Source: Thiomicrospira sp. ALE5 (GTDB lineage Bacteria > Pseudomonadota > Gammaproteobacteria > Thiomicrospirales > Thiomicrospiraceae). Taken from it: 64,000 nt of DNA. Every line of letters begins with the position of its first letter. Position 1 is the stretch's first letter. Below the pieces are notes generated by a model. The model made no database searches and had not been told where the DNA came from. It saw only the letters and a program-made list of their open reading frames with translations. Position numbers and translations under genes: made by a program. This document shows positions 10,118-18,506 of the stretch, piece after piece. The stretch is taken from positions 310,001 through 374,000 of the forward strand of contig NZ_FOYY01000004.1 of NCBI RefSeq assembly GCF_900112445.1, in the 5' to 3' direction.

Positions 10118-11047
10118 TTAAATCTTTTCTGCCACGCGCAGAACTGCACTGCGCGATCGAACATTTTTTAAGCACTCTTCTTCACTTGGAAAAATGGCTT
10201 TACCAATACGCTTTAAATGCGCTTCGGTAGTCGCAATCAATACAGGCAAATCGGGAAATAAGTCCTTAACCTGTGACTGATCACGCATAAACTGTTTGAC
10301 TATTCGGTCTTCGAGAGAGTGGAAACTAATCACACTCAATCGACCCTGCGGTGCCAGTACCGCTAAGCTAGCATCTAACACCTGCTTTAAAGCATCTAGC
10401 TCACCATTTACCGCGATGCGAATCGCCTGAAAAGTCCGCGTCGCAGGGTGTTTATGCTTGTCTTTTTTGGGCACCACTCTTGCAACCAACTCTGCTAGGT
10501 CTTTAGTGGTGTTTAGCAAGCCTGCTTTTGCATCATGGCTCACTGCTCGTGCGATTTTGTACGCAAAACGTTCTTCGCCAAAATGCTTTAATACCCGCGC
10601 CAATTGATCCTCTTCAACTGCGATCAACCAGTCTTTAGCGCTGAGACCCACCGCTGGGTTCATTCGCATATCGAGTGGCCCCTCACGCATAAAACTAAAT
10701 CCACGTTCGGCTTCATCAAGCTGCGGTGAAGATACGCCTAAATCAAGCAAAATACCATCTACTTTTCCAACCCAGCCCCCTTGTTCGGCAACCGAAAGCA
10801 GATCGGCAAAACTGGCATAGACTATTTCAAAACGTGGATCTTCAATCGTGGCTCGCGCGTGTGCAACGGCTTCAGGATCTTGGTCAAAAGCAACAAGCCG
10901 ACCATCCTCACCAAGTTGCTCAAGTAGGGCACGACTATGGCCGCCACGTCCAAAAGTACCATCAATATAAAAGCCATCTGGCTTAATCGCTAAACCATGC
11001 AAGCTTTCTGCCAACAGCACGGAATAATGACCAGACTTATCACTCAT
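10118..11047 (-). CDS. rsmH: 16S rRNA (cytosine-1402-N4)-methyltransferase RsmH
   Basis: RsmH (MraW) methylates N4 of C1402 in 16S rRNA using S-adenosylmethionine. The 309-residue protein opens with [10 protein letters not shown] and has the SAM-binding [16 protein letters not shown]. It also carries the family motifs [40 protein letters not shown] and [13 protein letters not shown]. It overlaps mraZ by 4 bp (ATGA) and is followed after 47 bp by ftsZ. Its partner methyltransferase RsmI is encoded at 12.3-13.1 kb, so both C1402 modifiers are in this window. Confidence 0.97.
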   Translation of the reverse strand: MSDKSGHYSVLLAESLHGLAIKPDGFYIDGTFGRGGHSRALLEQLGEDGRLVAFDQDPEAVAHARATIEDPRFEIVYASFADLLSVAEQGGWVGKVDGILLDLGVSSPQLDEAERGFSFMREGPLDMRMNPAVGLSAKDWLIAVEEDQLARVLKHFGEERFAYKIARAVSHDAKAGLLNTTKDLAELVARVVPKKDKHKHPATRTFQAIRIAVNGELDALKQVLDASLAVLAPQGRLSVISFHSLEDRIVKQFMRDQSQVKDLFPDLPVLIATTEAHLKRIGKAIFPSEEECLKNVRSRSAVLRVAEKI

Positions 11048-11502
11048 AAGCTTAGATTCGCAAGTGCACCCTGGCCGTCAAGCTGCTGCACACTGGTTAG
11101 CATATCTGGACGGCTTGACTCCCAAGATTCATGGCTCCAAAGTTCAAACTTATTCCCCTGCCCTAATAAAATTGCCTGCTTATCTAACTTGGCATGTTCA
11201 CGCAACAAACTAGGCAGTAGCATGCGACCTTGCGCATCTAAATCAATTTCAGAAGCATGACCTAACAACAAACGTTGCACCATTCTTGCTTGTGGATCCA
11301 TATTAGGGAGTGACATAAGTTTTCGCTCAATAACTTCCCACTCATCTTGGGTATAAATTAACAAGCAAGGGCTGTTTAAATCGATTGTGGCGATTAAGTG
11401 ATTGTCACAGGCATCGGCAATCGAATCTCGGTAGCGCTTTGGCATAGCAAAGCGTCCCTTATCGTCAAGATTGATTGCATTGATGCCGCGAAAAAATAAC
11501 AC
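11044..11502 (-). CDS. mraZ: Transcriptional regulator MraZ
   Basis: MraZ is an AbrB-fold protein that binds repeats upstream of its own operon and regulates the dcw cluster. I place the start at GTG (11500-11502), giving 152 residues beginning [20 protein letters not shown], the usual length and N-terminus. The longer frame would put coding sequence over its own operator. The two tandem domains carry DDKGRFAMP and DAQGRMLLP. RsmH overlaps its 3' end by 4 bp. Confidence 0.94.
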   Translation of the reverse strand: MLFFRGINAINLDDKGRFAMPKRYRDSIADACDNHLIATIDLNSPCLLIYTQDEWEVIERKLMSLPNMDPQARMVQRLLLGHASEIDLDAQGRMLLPSLLREHAKLDKQAILLGQGNKFELWSHESWESSRPDMLTSVQQLDGQGALANLSL

Positions 11503-11510
11503 CCTAAATC

Positions 11511-11545
11511 CCCACTTTCTTCCACTTTTAACCACCTGAGCCCAC
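11511..11545 (-). promoter_or_regulatory. MraZ-box array (four phased GTGG repeats)
   Basis: On the minus strand four GTGGN pentamers follow one another at exact 10-base spacing: GTGGG (11541-11545), GTGGT (11531-11535), GTGGA (11521-11525) and GTGGG (11511-11515). Known MraZ operators are arrays of GTGG/TGGG repeats with this periodicity, so this is the expected autoregulatory site. It covers the region from the -10 element to just ahead of the mraZ GTG start. Bound MraZ would therefore block transcription start and also overlap the ribosome-binding region. Confidence 0.87.
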
Positions 11546-11573
11546 TATAAGGCTTTATACCTAGTAGTGTCAA
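11544..11573 (-). promoter_or_regulatory. dcw operon promoter (Pmra-like)
   Basis: Reading the minus strand there is a perfect -35 hexamer TTGACA (11568-11573), an 18-bp spacer and TATAGT (11544-11549), a 5 of 6 match to the -10 consensus. The first MraZ box overlaps the end of the -10. This is the strongest sigma-70-type promoter I noticed in the window and would drive the whole mraZ-to-murG operon. No transcript data are available to confirm it. Confidence 0.8.
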
Positions 11574-11720
11574 GGCGTGATGGCGTTTTTAAAAGACTAT
11601 TTTGTTAACAATGACAACAACTTAGCGCAACAGGTGCATTAACTTCACCTGCGACACAAAGAACAAAATATCAATTAAAAACAAATAGTTAGATGTGAAA
11701 TATAAAATTAGAATTAAAAT

Positions 11721-11747
11721 ACAGTCTTAAGAGGCTGTTTTTATTTT
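11721..11747 (-). terminator. Possible terminator downstream of rnpB
   Basis: A 7-bp stem with a 4-base loop (11721-11738) is flanked by an A-rich run on one side and a T-rich run (TTTTTATTTT, 11738-11747) on the other. It could terminate in either direction. On the minus strand it lies about 120 bases past the mature RNase P RNA end and before the mraZ promoter. The rest of 11574-11856 is AT-rich with no ORF or clear motif. Confidence 0.4.
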
Positions 11748-11856
11748 AGAAATACTACTGGACACAAGAAGATCAGAAACCACAATATATATTGCAATCA
11801 ATAAAAACAAACACAAGATAAGCTAAGAAGATAGATTTTATGCCTTAATAGAATTT

Positions 11857-12246
11857 AAGTGAGTCTATAAGCCGGGTTCTGTTCCCTAAACAGCCGAAGC
11901 ATGCTTAGGGTGACGATCATTCATCTAGGAGAAGTATCACTACTTCCCTCAAGCAACCTACCCGAAAACCAGTGCGAGCCACACTGCGTTAAGCTAAAAC
12001 TTAACCTGTTTTCCTATTTGGTCTTGCACCGAATGGGGTTTACCATGCCACACACTGTTACCAGCTGCGCGGTGAGCTCTTACCTCACCCTTTCACCCTT
12101 ACCTGTGCGCCAAGCGCCATCGGCGGTCTACTCTCTGCTGCACTTTCCGTCGGCTCACACCGCCCAGTCGTTAACTGGCATTCTGCTCTATGGTGCCCGG
12201 ACTTTCCTCCGAATGCTGGGCATTCCGCGATCGTCCAACTCACTTG
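11857..12246 (-). ncRNA. rnpB: RNase P RNA (class A)
   Basis: This is the catalytic RNA of RNase P, which trims tRNA 5' ends. On the minus strand I see the conserved core GGAGGAAAGTCCGGGC (around 12200), GGTAAACCCC, AGATGAATGATCG and, near the 3' end, ACAGAACCCGGCTTAT. The ends were set by the P1 helix: AAGTGAGT at the 5' end (12238-12245) pairs with ACTCACTT at the 3' end (11857-11864). The total of about 390 nt suits a class A RNA. It lies 33 bp downstream of rsmI on the same strand. Ends are accurate to a few bases. Confidence 0.95.
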
Positions 12247-12278
12247 GTGCGCACCTTAATCTAAATTATGGTAATTGT

Positions 12279-13133
12279 CTAGTGCATTTCATTTTTACAG
12301 GCCTGTGCCCATTGATAAACCGTTTTTTTAGCCACTTGATAATGCGCAGATACTACCTCAGCAACCGTTTTAACACTGACCTGCTGCTCAAGCATGGCCT
12401 GCACCAATGACTGCCAGGCCTGGTCATCTATAGCCAAGACCTGTGCACCCGCAAGGACGATAACGAGCTCGCCTCGAATTTTATCAGGATGCTGAATAAA
12501 ATAATTCTCTACATGCGCAAGGGAGCCCTGAGGAAACTCTTCATACTGCTTGGTCATCTCTCGTGCAACACAAACCAAGCGTTCATCGCCCATTGCGACT
12601 CTCAAATCAGCCAAACAGGCCAACAAACGATGCGGCGCTTCATAAAACACCAAGGTAGCCTGCTGAAGACTTAACTCAACTAAACGCGCCAATCGCTTTG
12701 CAGACTTGGCTGGCAAAAACCCTTCAAAATAAAATCGATCTGTTGCAATACCGGACACAGATAACGCCGCAATCAAGGCGCTAGGTCCAGGAATAGGTCT
12801 TACTTGCAGGCCTGCTTGACGCAATTGATTTACCAGATGATAACCCGGGTCACTAATCAGCGGTGTACCCGCATCCGATATCAGCGCACCCACCTCACCC
12901 CTGGCAAGACCCGCCTGCAACATTTCGACACGCGCTTGTTCGTTATAATTATGCAAACTTATCAAGCGATTAGAAATGCCAAAATGACTGAGCAACTTTT
13001 GCGAGTGTCGCGTATCTTCCGCCGCAATCCAATCTGCCTGCTGCAGCACTGCTAACGCCCGCGAACTCATATCCGCTAAATTCCCCAGCGGCGTGGCGAC
13101 CACGTAAAGTGTGCCTTTTTCCAATATTTCCAT
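12279..13133 (-). CDS. rsmI: 16S rRNA (cytidine-1402-2'-O)-methyltransferase RsmI
   Basis: RsmI adds the 2'-O-methyl group to C1402, the base also modified by RsmH. The 284-residue protein starts MEILEKGTLYVVATPLGNLAD and has the tetrapyrrole-methylase-fold motifs AEDTRHS, SDAGTPLISDPGY, PGPSALIAALSVSG and FYFEGFLP. A small C-terminal helix-turn-helix-like region follows, as in other RsmI proteins. It is divergent from lpoA, the same neighbourhood as in enteric bacteria. Confidence 0.96.
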   Translation of the reverse strand: MEILEKGTLYVVATPLGNLADMSSRALAVLQQADWIAAEDTRHSQKLLSHFGISNRLISLHNYNEQARVEMLQAGLARGEVGALISDAGTPLISDPGYHLVNQLRQAGLQVRPIPGPSALIAALSVSGIATDRFYFEGFLPAKSAKRLARLVELSLQQATLVFYEAPHRLLACLADLRVAMGDERLVCVAREMTKQYEEFPQGSLAHVENYFIQHPDKIRGELVIVLAGAQVLAIDDQAWQSLVQAMLEQQVSVKTVAEVVSAHYQVAKKTVYQWAQACKNEMH

Positions 13134-13191
13134 ATATAATTGAAGCCTTATTGCTACTATTTACAAAACCAATATATAAGTTGATTAACCT

Positions 13192-14787
13192 GTGAAAATG
13201 CTTGTCCTGCTAGCCAGCGCTGTGTCCTTGCTTCTACTTAGCGCATGCGCACCCACGCCCTTGCAACCCGAGCCAGCGAGTGCTCCCGAACCGCCGGTCA
13301 TTGTAACAGCTCCTGATAGCCCAATCGAAACCCCTACGCTCATTGAACAGCGCCAACAAGCTCTTGCCACCCAGAACTGGCCCGACTATCTCGATACCAC
13401 AGAGACCTTACTGTTAATCTCTAATCCCTCACAACAAGAAAGTTTGTTACTAGAAACCTATCAACAGTTAAACGCGATTCCCTCAAAATTTTGGCATGAT
13501 ACTCAAGTATTTCGCTATCAAGCTTGGTCTAGCTTAGCAGAAACACATCAGTTAGCCATGCCCTGGCAAAATGCCTGGTTACAAGATACGGCTAGTATTT
13601 ATGCCGAGCATTCACCCACGCAACATCTCATAAAATTACTACGCAGCAACATGAGTCAACCTCGACGCATTGCTATTTTATTGCCTTCTGACGAGCGAAC
13701 AGCCACGCTATCCAATCAAATTCGAGCTGGCATTCTAGCGGCTTATTGGCAAACTCAGCAACGCGATCAACTGTTATTTTTTAACCTTGAAGACTACAGT
13801 TCACCGATTGAAGCCTATAAAGCGACACAAGAAGCCCAAGTTGACTGGGTTATAGGCCCGTATGACCGTAACAATATTGATAAACTCAGCGCTATCGCTG
13901 ACGATAGGTTGATTTTTTTAAATACCGCACCAAATGCACCCCATGCATGGCAACTACAACTTCAAACCCCCAATGCAACCGAACAGCTACTGCAACAAAT
14001 AAGCACGAAAAATTACCGTAATCTAGCAGTTTTATATGCCAACCAACCCAGCGCACAAAATTCACTTGCCTCGATTGACGAAATCTGGCTAACAACCCCT
14101 CTTAATCGTGTCATTCCACTTAGCTTTGAGCAAAACCAACGCAACCTTCGTGATGAGTTAAGTCGCGCACTTCAAAATGACCAAAGTCAAATAAGAGCAA
14201 ACTTTTTACAACGAACTATTGGCCATAATCTAGCATTCTTTCCACGTCACCGATCAGACCTAGATGTACTCCTACTATTAGGCGATCGCGAGTATCTAGC
14301 AAACATTCAACCGCAGCTCGATTTCTTTCAAACCCATATCCCTCTGTATGCAACAGACACGCTTATGCCAACAAGGTTTATGACTGACCACCGAGAACCT
14401 GACCTAAAGAATATTAATTTTCTAAGCTACCCTGGCGCACTCGCTCCAGAACTCATCGGCAGCCCTATTGAGGCCTTGGGTTGGGATGCGTTTTTAATTA
14501 CCCAGTATGCGCCAGAACTCAAAGCTGGACTTGCGCTTAATGGGGCAACCGGTCAGCTTCGTCGTCAGAATACCGGGCTAATGGAACGCACCCTAGCCAT
14601 GCTGGCGTATAATCAACGTGGCCAAATATACATCGCTGATAATGCCGTTAATTTAATGCCATTTGCAAATTTTACTGGCCTAGCGGCACCCACCCACCCT
14701 CGCGACCGCCAGCAAAACAAACGTGAATTACTGGAGCTAATCACACAGCCTACCTTTACAACCAACCCAACTAGCAATGAAGACTAG
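13192..14787 (+). CDS. lpoA: LpoA-family outer-membrane lipoprotein, PBP1A activator
   Basis: LpoA reaches from the outer membrane through peptidoglycan to stimulate the synthase PBP1A. The protein starts with a lipoprotein signal ending LLSAC (lipobox LSAC, C19). The frame opens at GTG, with an ATG two codons later. A helical N-terminal region (about 50-150) is followed by a periplasmic-binding-like LppC domain with RRIAILLPSDERTATL and IGSPIEALGWDAF. At 531 residues it is shorter than the E. coli protein, apparently in the N-terminal repeat part. yraN follows with an 11-bp overlap. Confidence 0.88.
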   Translation: MKMLVLLASAVSLLLLSACAPTPLQPEPASAPEPPVIVTAPDSPIETPTLIEQRQQALATQNWPDYLDTTETLLLISNPSQQESLLLETYQQLNAIPSKFWHDTQVFRYQAWSSLAETHQLAMPWQNAWLQDTASIYAEHSPTQHLIKLLRSNMSQPRRIAILLPSDERTATLSNQIRAGILAAYWQTQQRDQLLFFNLEDYSSPIEAYKATQEAQVDWVIGPYDRNNIDKLSAIADDRLIFLNTAPNAPHAWQLQLQTPNATEQLLQQISTKNYRNLAVLYANQPSAQNSLASIDEIWLTTPLNRVIPLSFEQNQRNLRDELSRALQNDQSQIRANFLQRTIGHNLAFFPRHRSDLDVLLLLGDREYLANIQPQLDFFQTHIPLYATDTLMPTRFMTDHREPDLKNINFLSYPGALAPELIGSPIEALGWDAFLITQYAPELKAGLALNGATGQLRRQNTGLMERTLAMLAYNQRGQIYIADNAVNLMPFANFTGLAAPTHPRDRQQNKRELLELITQPTFTTNPTSNED

Positions 14788-15157
14788 TGCGCCACCGCTA
14801 GCAAAAACTAAACGCGCACTAGGGCAAGAATACGAGCAACTTGCCGCTGATTATCTAAGCCAACAAGGCGGTCAATTACTCGCAAAAAACGTCACCTATA
14901 AAGGCGGTGAACTCGATTTAGTTTTTTGGTTAGAAGACCACTTGGTATTTGTAGAAGTCCGCTTTCGAGATGAAGCAACGCACGGCCATCCTCTCGAAAC
15001 CATCACACGCACCAAACAGCAACGCCTCCTTAAAGCCGCTCGCGTTTTTTTGCAGCACCATCCCCATCTACAAAACCAGCCCATGCGCTTTGACGTCGTA
15101 TATTTTTTAGGAAATGAAGAACCAGGCTGGCTAAAAAATGCTATTGTTGCTTGGTAA
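14777..15157 (+). CDS. yraN: UPF0102 family protein YraN
   Basis: YraN is a small endonuclease-fold protein of uncertain function, widely conserved next to lpoA and rsmI. The 126-residue protein has the family motifs LGQEYEQLAADYLSQQG, NVTYKGGELDLVFW and VFVEVRFRDEATHG, followed by RLLKAARVFL and the final RFDVVYFLG. The GGELDLV...VFVEVR pattern is the catalytic core of the restriction-endonuclease-like fold. It overlaps lpoA by 11 bp, so the two are probably co-transcribed. Confidence 0.92.
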   Translation: MKTSAPPLAKTKRALGQEYEQLAADYLSQQGGQLLAKNVTYKGGELDLVFWLEDHLVFVEVRFRDEATHGHPLETITRTKQQRLLKAARVFLQHHPHLQNQPMRFDVVYFLGNEEPGWLKNAIVAW

Positions 15158-15209
15158 GCTTTGCTCTGCTACCCTAAACTTTTAACGACAGAATTCAAAG
15201 GAAAGGATC

Positions 15210-15680
15210 ATGGAAATCAATATTGGTATTGATGAAACAACGCGTAAAGATATCGCTGCCGGTTTATCTCGCCTGCTTGCAGACTCTTATGTATTGTTCT
15301 TAAAGACACACAATTACCACTGGAATGTTACAGGGCCTATGTTCAATAGCCTGCACATGATGTTTGAACAACAATATACCGAACTATTTACCGCTGTTGA
15401 TGAAATTGCTGAACGCATTCGCTCATTGGGCGAGTTTGCACCAGGTTCGTTTCAGCGTTTTAACCAACTTAGTCAAATCCAAGAGGAACAAGACACGCCT
15501 GATGCGGATACCATGATTCGCAACCTCATTGCTGGCCAAGAAGCTGTAGTAAAAACCGCTCGAGAAGTTGTTAAAATTGCCGATGCCGCTAATGATGAAC
15601 CTACGCTTGATCTGCTAACACAACGTATGCAAGTGCATGAAAAAACAGCCTGGATGCTGCGCAGCTTAATTGCTAAATAA
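15210..15680 (+). CDS. dps: Dps-family ferritin-like DNA-binding stress protein
   Basis: Dps proteins form 12-subunit shells that oxidise and store iron and protect DNA in starvation and oxidative stress. The 156-residue protein has the Dps ferroxidase signature: histidines in KTHNYHWNVTGP (about 33-44), then HMMFEQQYTELFTAVDEIAERI, where a downstream aspartate and glutamate complete the inter-subunit iron site. A good ribosome-binding site (AAAGGA) precedes the ATG. It ends flush against the convergent lrgB gene. No clear peroxide-responsive operator was recognised. Confidence 0.93.
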   Translation: MEINIGIDETTRKDIAAGLSRLLADSYVLFLKTHNYHWNVTGPMFNSLHMMFEQQYTELFTAVDEIAERIRSLGEFAPGSFQRFNQLSQIQEEQDTPDADTMIRNLIAGQEAVVKTAREVVKIADAANDEPTLDLLTQRMQVHEKTAWMLRSLIAK

Positions 15681-16394
15681 CTATAAACTCGCCATCAGCC
15701 ATGGCAAAATAATGGCCGCGATGAACGCGGACAAAGCCATGGCTAAACCTGAGAATGCCCCCATCTGCACACTAATTTGAAACGACTTCGCTGTGCCTAA
15801 TCCGTGCGCAGTCACCCCCATCGCAATACCTGCTACACGATCGTCTTTTAGTCTCATCAGTTTAAAAACCCAAGGGCCAAGCATGGCGCCTAATACACCG
15901 GTAATCACTACAAAAGCGGCGGTAAGCGTTGCAAGGCCACCATTTTTTTCAGCAATACCCATTGCCACTGGTGCTGTAACCGACTTGGGAACTAAAGACA
16001 AGAGTGTTTCCATACTCGCTCCTAGCCACTGCGCAATCCAAAACGCACTCAATCCGGCCGCAACTAATCCAACACTAGTTGCAAACAAAATTGGAATCCA
16101 TAAACTACGTAGCGTTGCCCAATGCTGATAGAGCGGAATAGCGAGGGCGACCGTAGCCGGCCCTAACAAGAAATGAATGAATTGCGCGCCTTCAAAATAA
16201 TGCTCATAAGACATATCCGACAACCACAACACCGTGATAATCACCAACACACTTATGGCTACCGGATTAAGCATGGGATTATAATGGATGCGACTATACA
16301 GGGCATAGGCTGCTTGAAAAACAACCAGCGTGAGCACTAATCCAAACAAAGGGCTAGCCGCTAGGTAAACCCAAATATCATTGAACGCATCCAT
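15681..16394 (-). CDS. lrgB: LrgB/CidB-family membrane protein
   Basis: LrgB is the larger partner of the LrgAB holin/antiholin-like pair, in various bacteria linked to murein hydrolase control or to pyruvate and glycolate transport. The 237-residue protein has about seven membrane segments and the family motifs NPVAISVLVIITVL, FLLGPATVALAIPLYQ, LVPKSVTAPVAMGI and GVTAHGLGTAKSFQ. It begins 1 bp after lrgA. Which of the proposed functions applies here cannot be told from sequence. Confidence 0.9.
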   Translation of the reverse strand: MDAFNDIWVYLAASPLFGLVLTLVVFQAAYALYSRIHYNPMLNPVAISVLVIITVLWLSDMSYEHYFEGAQFIHFLLGPATVALAIPLYQHWATLRSLWIPILFATSVGLVAAGLSAFWIAQWLGASMETLLSLVPKSVTAPVAMGIAEKNGGLATLTAAFVVITGVLGAMLGPWVFKLMRLKDDRVAGIAMGVTAHGLGTAKSFQISVQMGAFSGLAMALSAFIAAIILPWLMASL

Positions 16395-16395
16395 G

Positions 16396-16773
16396 CTATT
16401 TGACTCCTAGCTTAGCTTTTTGCAAAAGCTTAGCTAAACCCAACATCACCCAAGCGGTGACGACTAGACTGACAAGAGTACTTATTACTAAGGCCACAAG
16501 AATCGATAACCACTCTTCGCCGATACGCGTGAGGTGCACCATCACCCCTACACCGGCAGGCACAAAAAACAATGACAAATAGCGTAAAAACTGCTGTGCA
16601 GGCTCCACTAAATACGGCGACCAGGCCTGGCGCAGCAATAAGGTCATTAACAACAAAAACATGCCAATCACAGGGCCCGGCACTGGCCAATCAAATGCCA
16701 ATACAATAAGTTCACCAATAAGCTGATAAACCAACAATACAGTTATTAACCCTAAAAAAGAAAATCCCACCAT
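16396..16773 (-). CDS. lrgA: LrgA/CidA-family holin-like membrane protein
   Basis: This 125-residue protein with four hydrophobic segments has the LrgA motifs YQLIGELIVLAF and WPVPGPVIGMFLLL, then FLRYLSLFFVPAGVGVMVH. The listed ATG has its SD-like GAGG very close; the adjacent GTG codon (16768-16770) is better spaced and may be the real start. It forms an operon with lrgB. The 278 bp upstream are AT-rich; I saw no ORF or named element in them. Confidence 0.9.
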   Translation of the reverse strand: MVGFSFLGLITVLLVYQLIGELIVLAFDWPVPGPVIGMFLLLMTLLLRQAWSPYLVEPAQQFLRYLSLFFVPAGVGVMVHLTRIGEEWLSILVALVISTLVSLVVTAWVMLGLAKLLQKAKLGVK

Positions 16774-17072
16774 GACCTCGATCGCTACAATGAATTCTGA
16801 TTAGTGTAGCGAAAAGACTCAAAATTAAGCAAGAGAATATAGTAGCGTGCGTTATAAGTGCTTAATCGCATTAATTTAAAAATGAGCCATGTCTAAATAA
16901 ATATTAACGGATAGATAACCCGATAGCATTTTTAAATGAACACCCTCCTAAACTTATTACTACATGCAGCTAAATAATAAAAGTTCTCAATTGCTATAAA
17001 CTCACACTCTTTTACGGTAACATTTGCATCAGATTTAACGAATCATAATGCGTGTCTAGCTGGAACAAACTC

Positions 17073-18227
17073 ATGAATCCAACCCATCGTGCCAAGGCAG
17101 CCAAACGAATTACCTTAATAGCGGCTTTTGTAGACGGCATAATTGGCTTTGCAAAAATCATCACTGGTGCACTTGTTAGTTCCGCGGCCTTAATTGCTGA
17201 CGGCATTCACTCCCTCTCCGACTTACTCACCGATGGCTTTGTTTATGTAGCAACGCATTACGGCAGTCAACACCCAGACCACGACCATCCTTATGGACAC
17301 GGCCGCATTGAAACGCTTGCGACCTTATTCTTAGCGAGCATCTTAATTGTGGTTGCAGCCGCAATCGCACTAGCCAGTATTCATCGTCTGGTCAGTGCCA
17401 CCGAGATCCCACCACCGGGATACTGGGCCATGGCTGTTGCTGCCATTGCACTCGTCGCCAAGGAATGGCTTTATCACATCACCATGCGTGTTGCCAAACG
17501 AATAAATTCTAAACTTCTTGAAGCCAATGCTTGGCACTCTCGTACTGATGTATTTTCAACGGCTATTGTTTTAATCGCTTTGGTAGGGTCACAATTCGGA
17601 TACGGTTGGCTGGATACCCTTGCCGCCATCATCGTAGGCATCATGATTGGCAAAATTGGTATCAGCTTATTGTGGGATGCCAGCAAGGAGTTGGTCGATA
17701 CCGCACTACCCGAAAAGACACAACAAAAAATGCGCCGTACTGCGGCACACGTACCGGGTGTATTAGGTGTGCATGACCTTAGAACACGCCAAGCGGCTGG
17801 ACGAACCATGGTCGATGTGCATATTGTCGTCTCACCTCGAATTAGCATTTCCGAAGGCCATGAAATTGGTAATGAAGCCAGTCGACGCCTACGTAAGCAG
17901 TTTCCTGAAATCACCGACCTTACCTTTCATATCGATCCGGAAGATGATGCGGGCTTGGGCGATCCAAGCCTACAACCAGGCCTGCCTCTTCGCCCCGAAA
18001 TTGAAAGACTCCTTAAGATTCACTGGGAAAATCTTGCCATCAAGCCCTGGATCCTCGACTTCGACATTCATTATCTTTCAGGACAGGTCAACCTGGTTGT
18101 GCATGTAAATGAACACGCACCTTTTGACAATCAAACTATCCTAACCTCATTGCAAGACGCTGTTCGATTTATCGAATGGATCGCATCGGTAGAGATACTA
18201 AAACGCATTGATATGCCGTTATCTTAG
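17073..18227 (+). CDS. Cation diffusion facilitator (FieF-like) with C-terminal extension
   Basis: CDF proteins export divalent metals (Zn, Fe, Mn and others) by proton antiport. Metal-site motifs are visible in membrane helices: ALIADGIHSLSDLLTD (DxxxD pattern) and NAWHSRTDVFS (HxxxD). HPDHDHPYGHGRIE follows helix 2, and GVLGVHDLRTRQAAG opens the cytoplasmic domain. The ATG at 17073 gives 384 residues; a GTG at 17052 is possible. FieF is about 300 residues, so roughly 80 extra C-terminal residues follow the usual domain (end near TFHIDPEDD). The metal is not predictable with confidence. Confidence 0.87.
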   Translation: MNPTHRAKAAKRITLIAAFVDGIIGFAKIITGALVSSAALIADGIHSLSDLLTDGFVYVATHYGSQHPDHDHPYGHGRIETLATLFLASILIVVAAAIALASIHRLVSATEIPPPGYWAMAVAAIALVAKEWLYHITMRVAKRINSKLLEANAWHSRTDVFSTAIVLIALVGSQFGYGWLDTLAAIIVGIMIGKIGISLLWDASKELVDTALPEKTQQKMRRTAAHVPGVLGVHDLRTRQAAGRTMVDVHIVVSPRISISEGHEIGNEASRRLRKQFPEITDLTFHIDPEDDAGLGDPSLQPGLPLRPEIERLLKIHWENLAIKPWILDFDIHYLSGQVNLVVHVNEHAPFDNQTILTSLQDAVRFIEWIASVEILKRIDMPLS

Positions 18228-18315
18228 CGTTATCTATACGTTATCTTGAGAATTTCGGCCTTACAAAGCCAATCTGAACGACATTCATAAGTAATTGAAA
18301 TTAAAGGGATTTAAA

Positions 18316-18392
18316 TGGTGGGCCCCCCCGGGCTCGAACCGGGGACCTAACGATTATGAGTCGTGTGCTCTAACCAACTGAGCTAGGGGCCC
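18316..18392 (-). tRNA. ileX: tRNA-Ile2 (CAU anticodon, lysidine type)
   Basis: The minus strand folds as a 77-nt tRNA with encoded CCA (18316-18318). The acceptor stem GGGCCCC pairs with GGGGCCC, the D arm is GCTC/GAGC, the anticodon loop is CTCATAA (CAT) and the T arm is CCCGG-TTCGAGC-CCGGG. C4-G69 and C5-G68 pairs, which TilS uses to recognise the isoleucine tRNA whose C34 becomes lysidine, favour Ile2 over elongator Met. The first anticodon-stem pair (C27/U43) is a mismatch. The gene is downstream of rpoD on the same strand. Confidence 0.85.
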
Positions 18393-18463
18393 TGAAAGGA
18401 AGTGTGGATTATACCTTCATTATGCTTGATGCAAAAACGAAGGCGTATTATAGCGGCTTTATC

Positions 18464-18503
18464 TTGAAATACCAACGATCTCGTTGAAATACCAACGATC
18501 TCG
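18464..18503. repeat. Perfect tandem duplication of a 20-bp unit after rpoD
   Basis: The unit TTGAAATACCAACGATCTCG occurs twice head to tail (18464-18483 and 18484-18503), ending 3 bp before the rpoD stop codon on the opposite strand. With only two copies and no spacer it is not a CRISPR or a typical satellite. It is probably a recent slippage duplication in the rpoD 3' untranslated region. Confidence 0.9.
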
Positions 18504-18506
18504 CAA

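Noticed and set aside
11901-12410. 169-residue plus-strand open frame
   Set aside because: It lies opposite RNase P RNA and the end of rsmI; the conserved rnpB core explains the sequence, and the translation resembles no protein.
17474-17914. 146-residue open frame antisense to the CDF transporter gene
   Set aside because: It is a shadow of a strongly coding opposite frame and has no ribosome-binding site or recognisable motif.
18316-18392. Elongator tRNA-Met
   Set aside because: The CAT anticodon allows it, but the C4-G69 and C5-G68 pairs and GGGCCCC acceptor favour the lysidine-type tRNA-Ile2.
18464-18503. Possible CRISPR or phage attachment repeat
   Set aside because: There are only two adjacent copies with no spacer, no cas genes and no integrase. 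The tRNA lies 72 bp away and the repeat does not match its 3' end.
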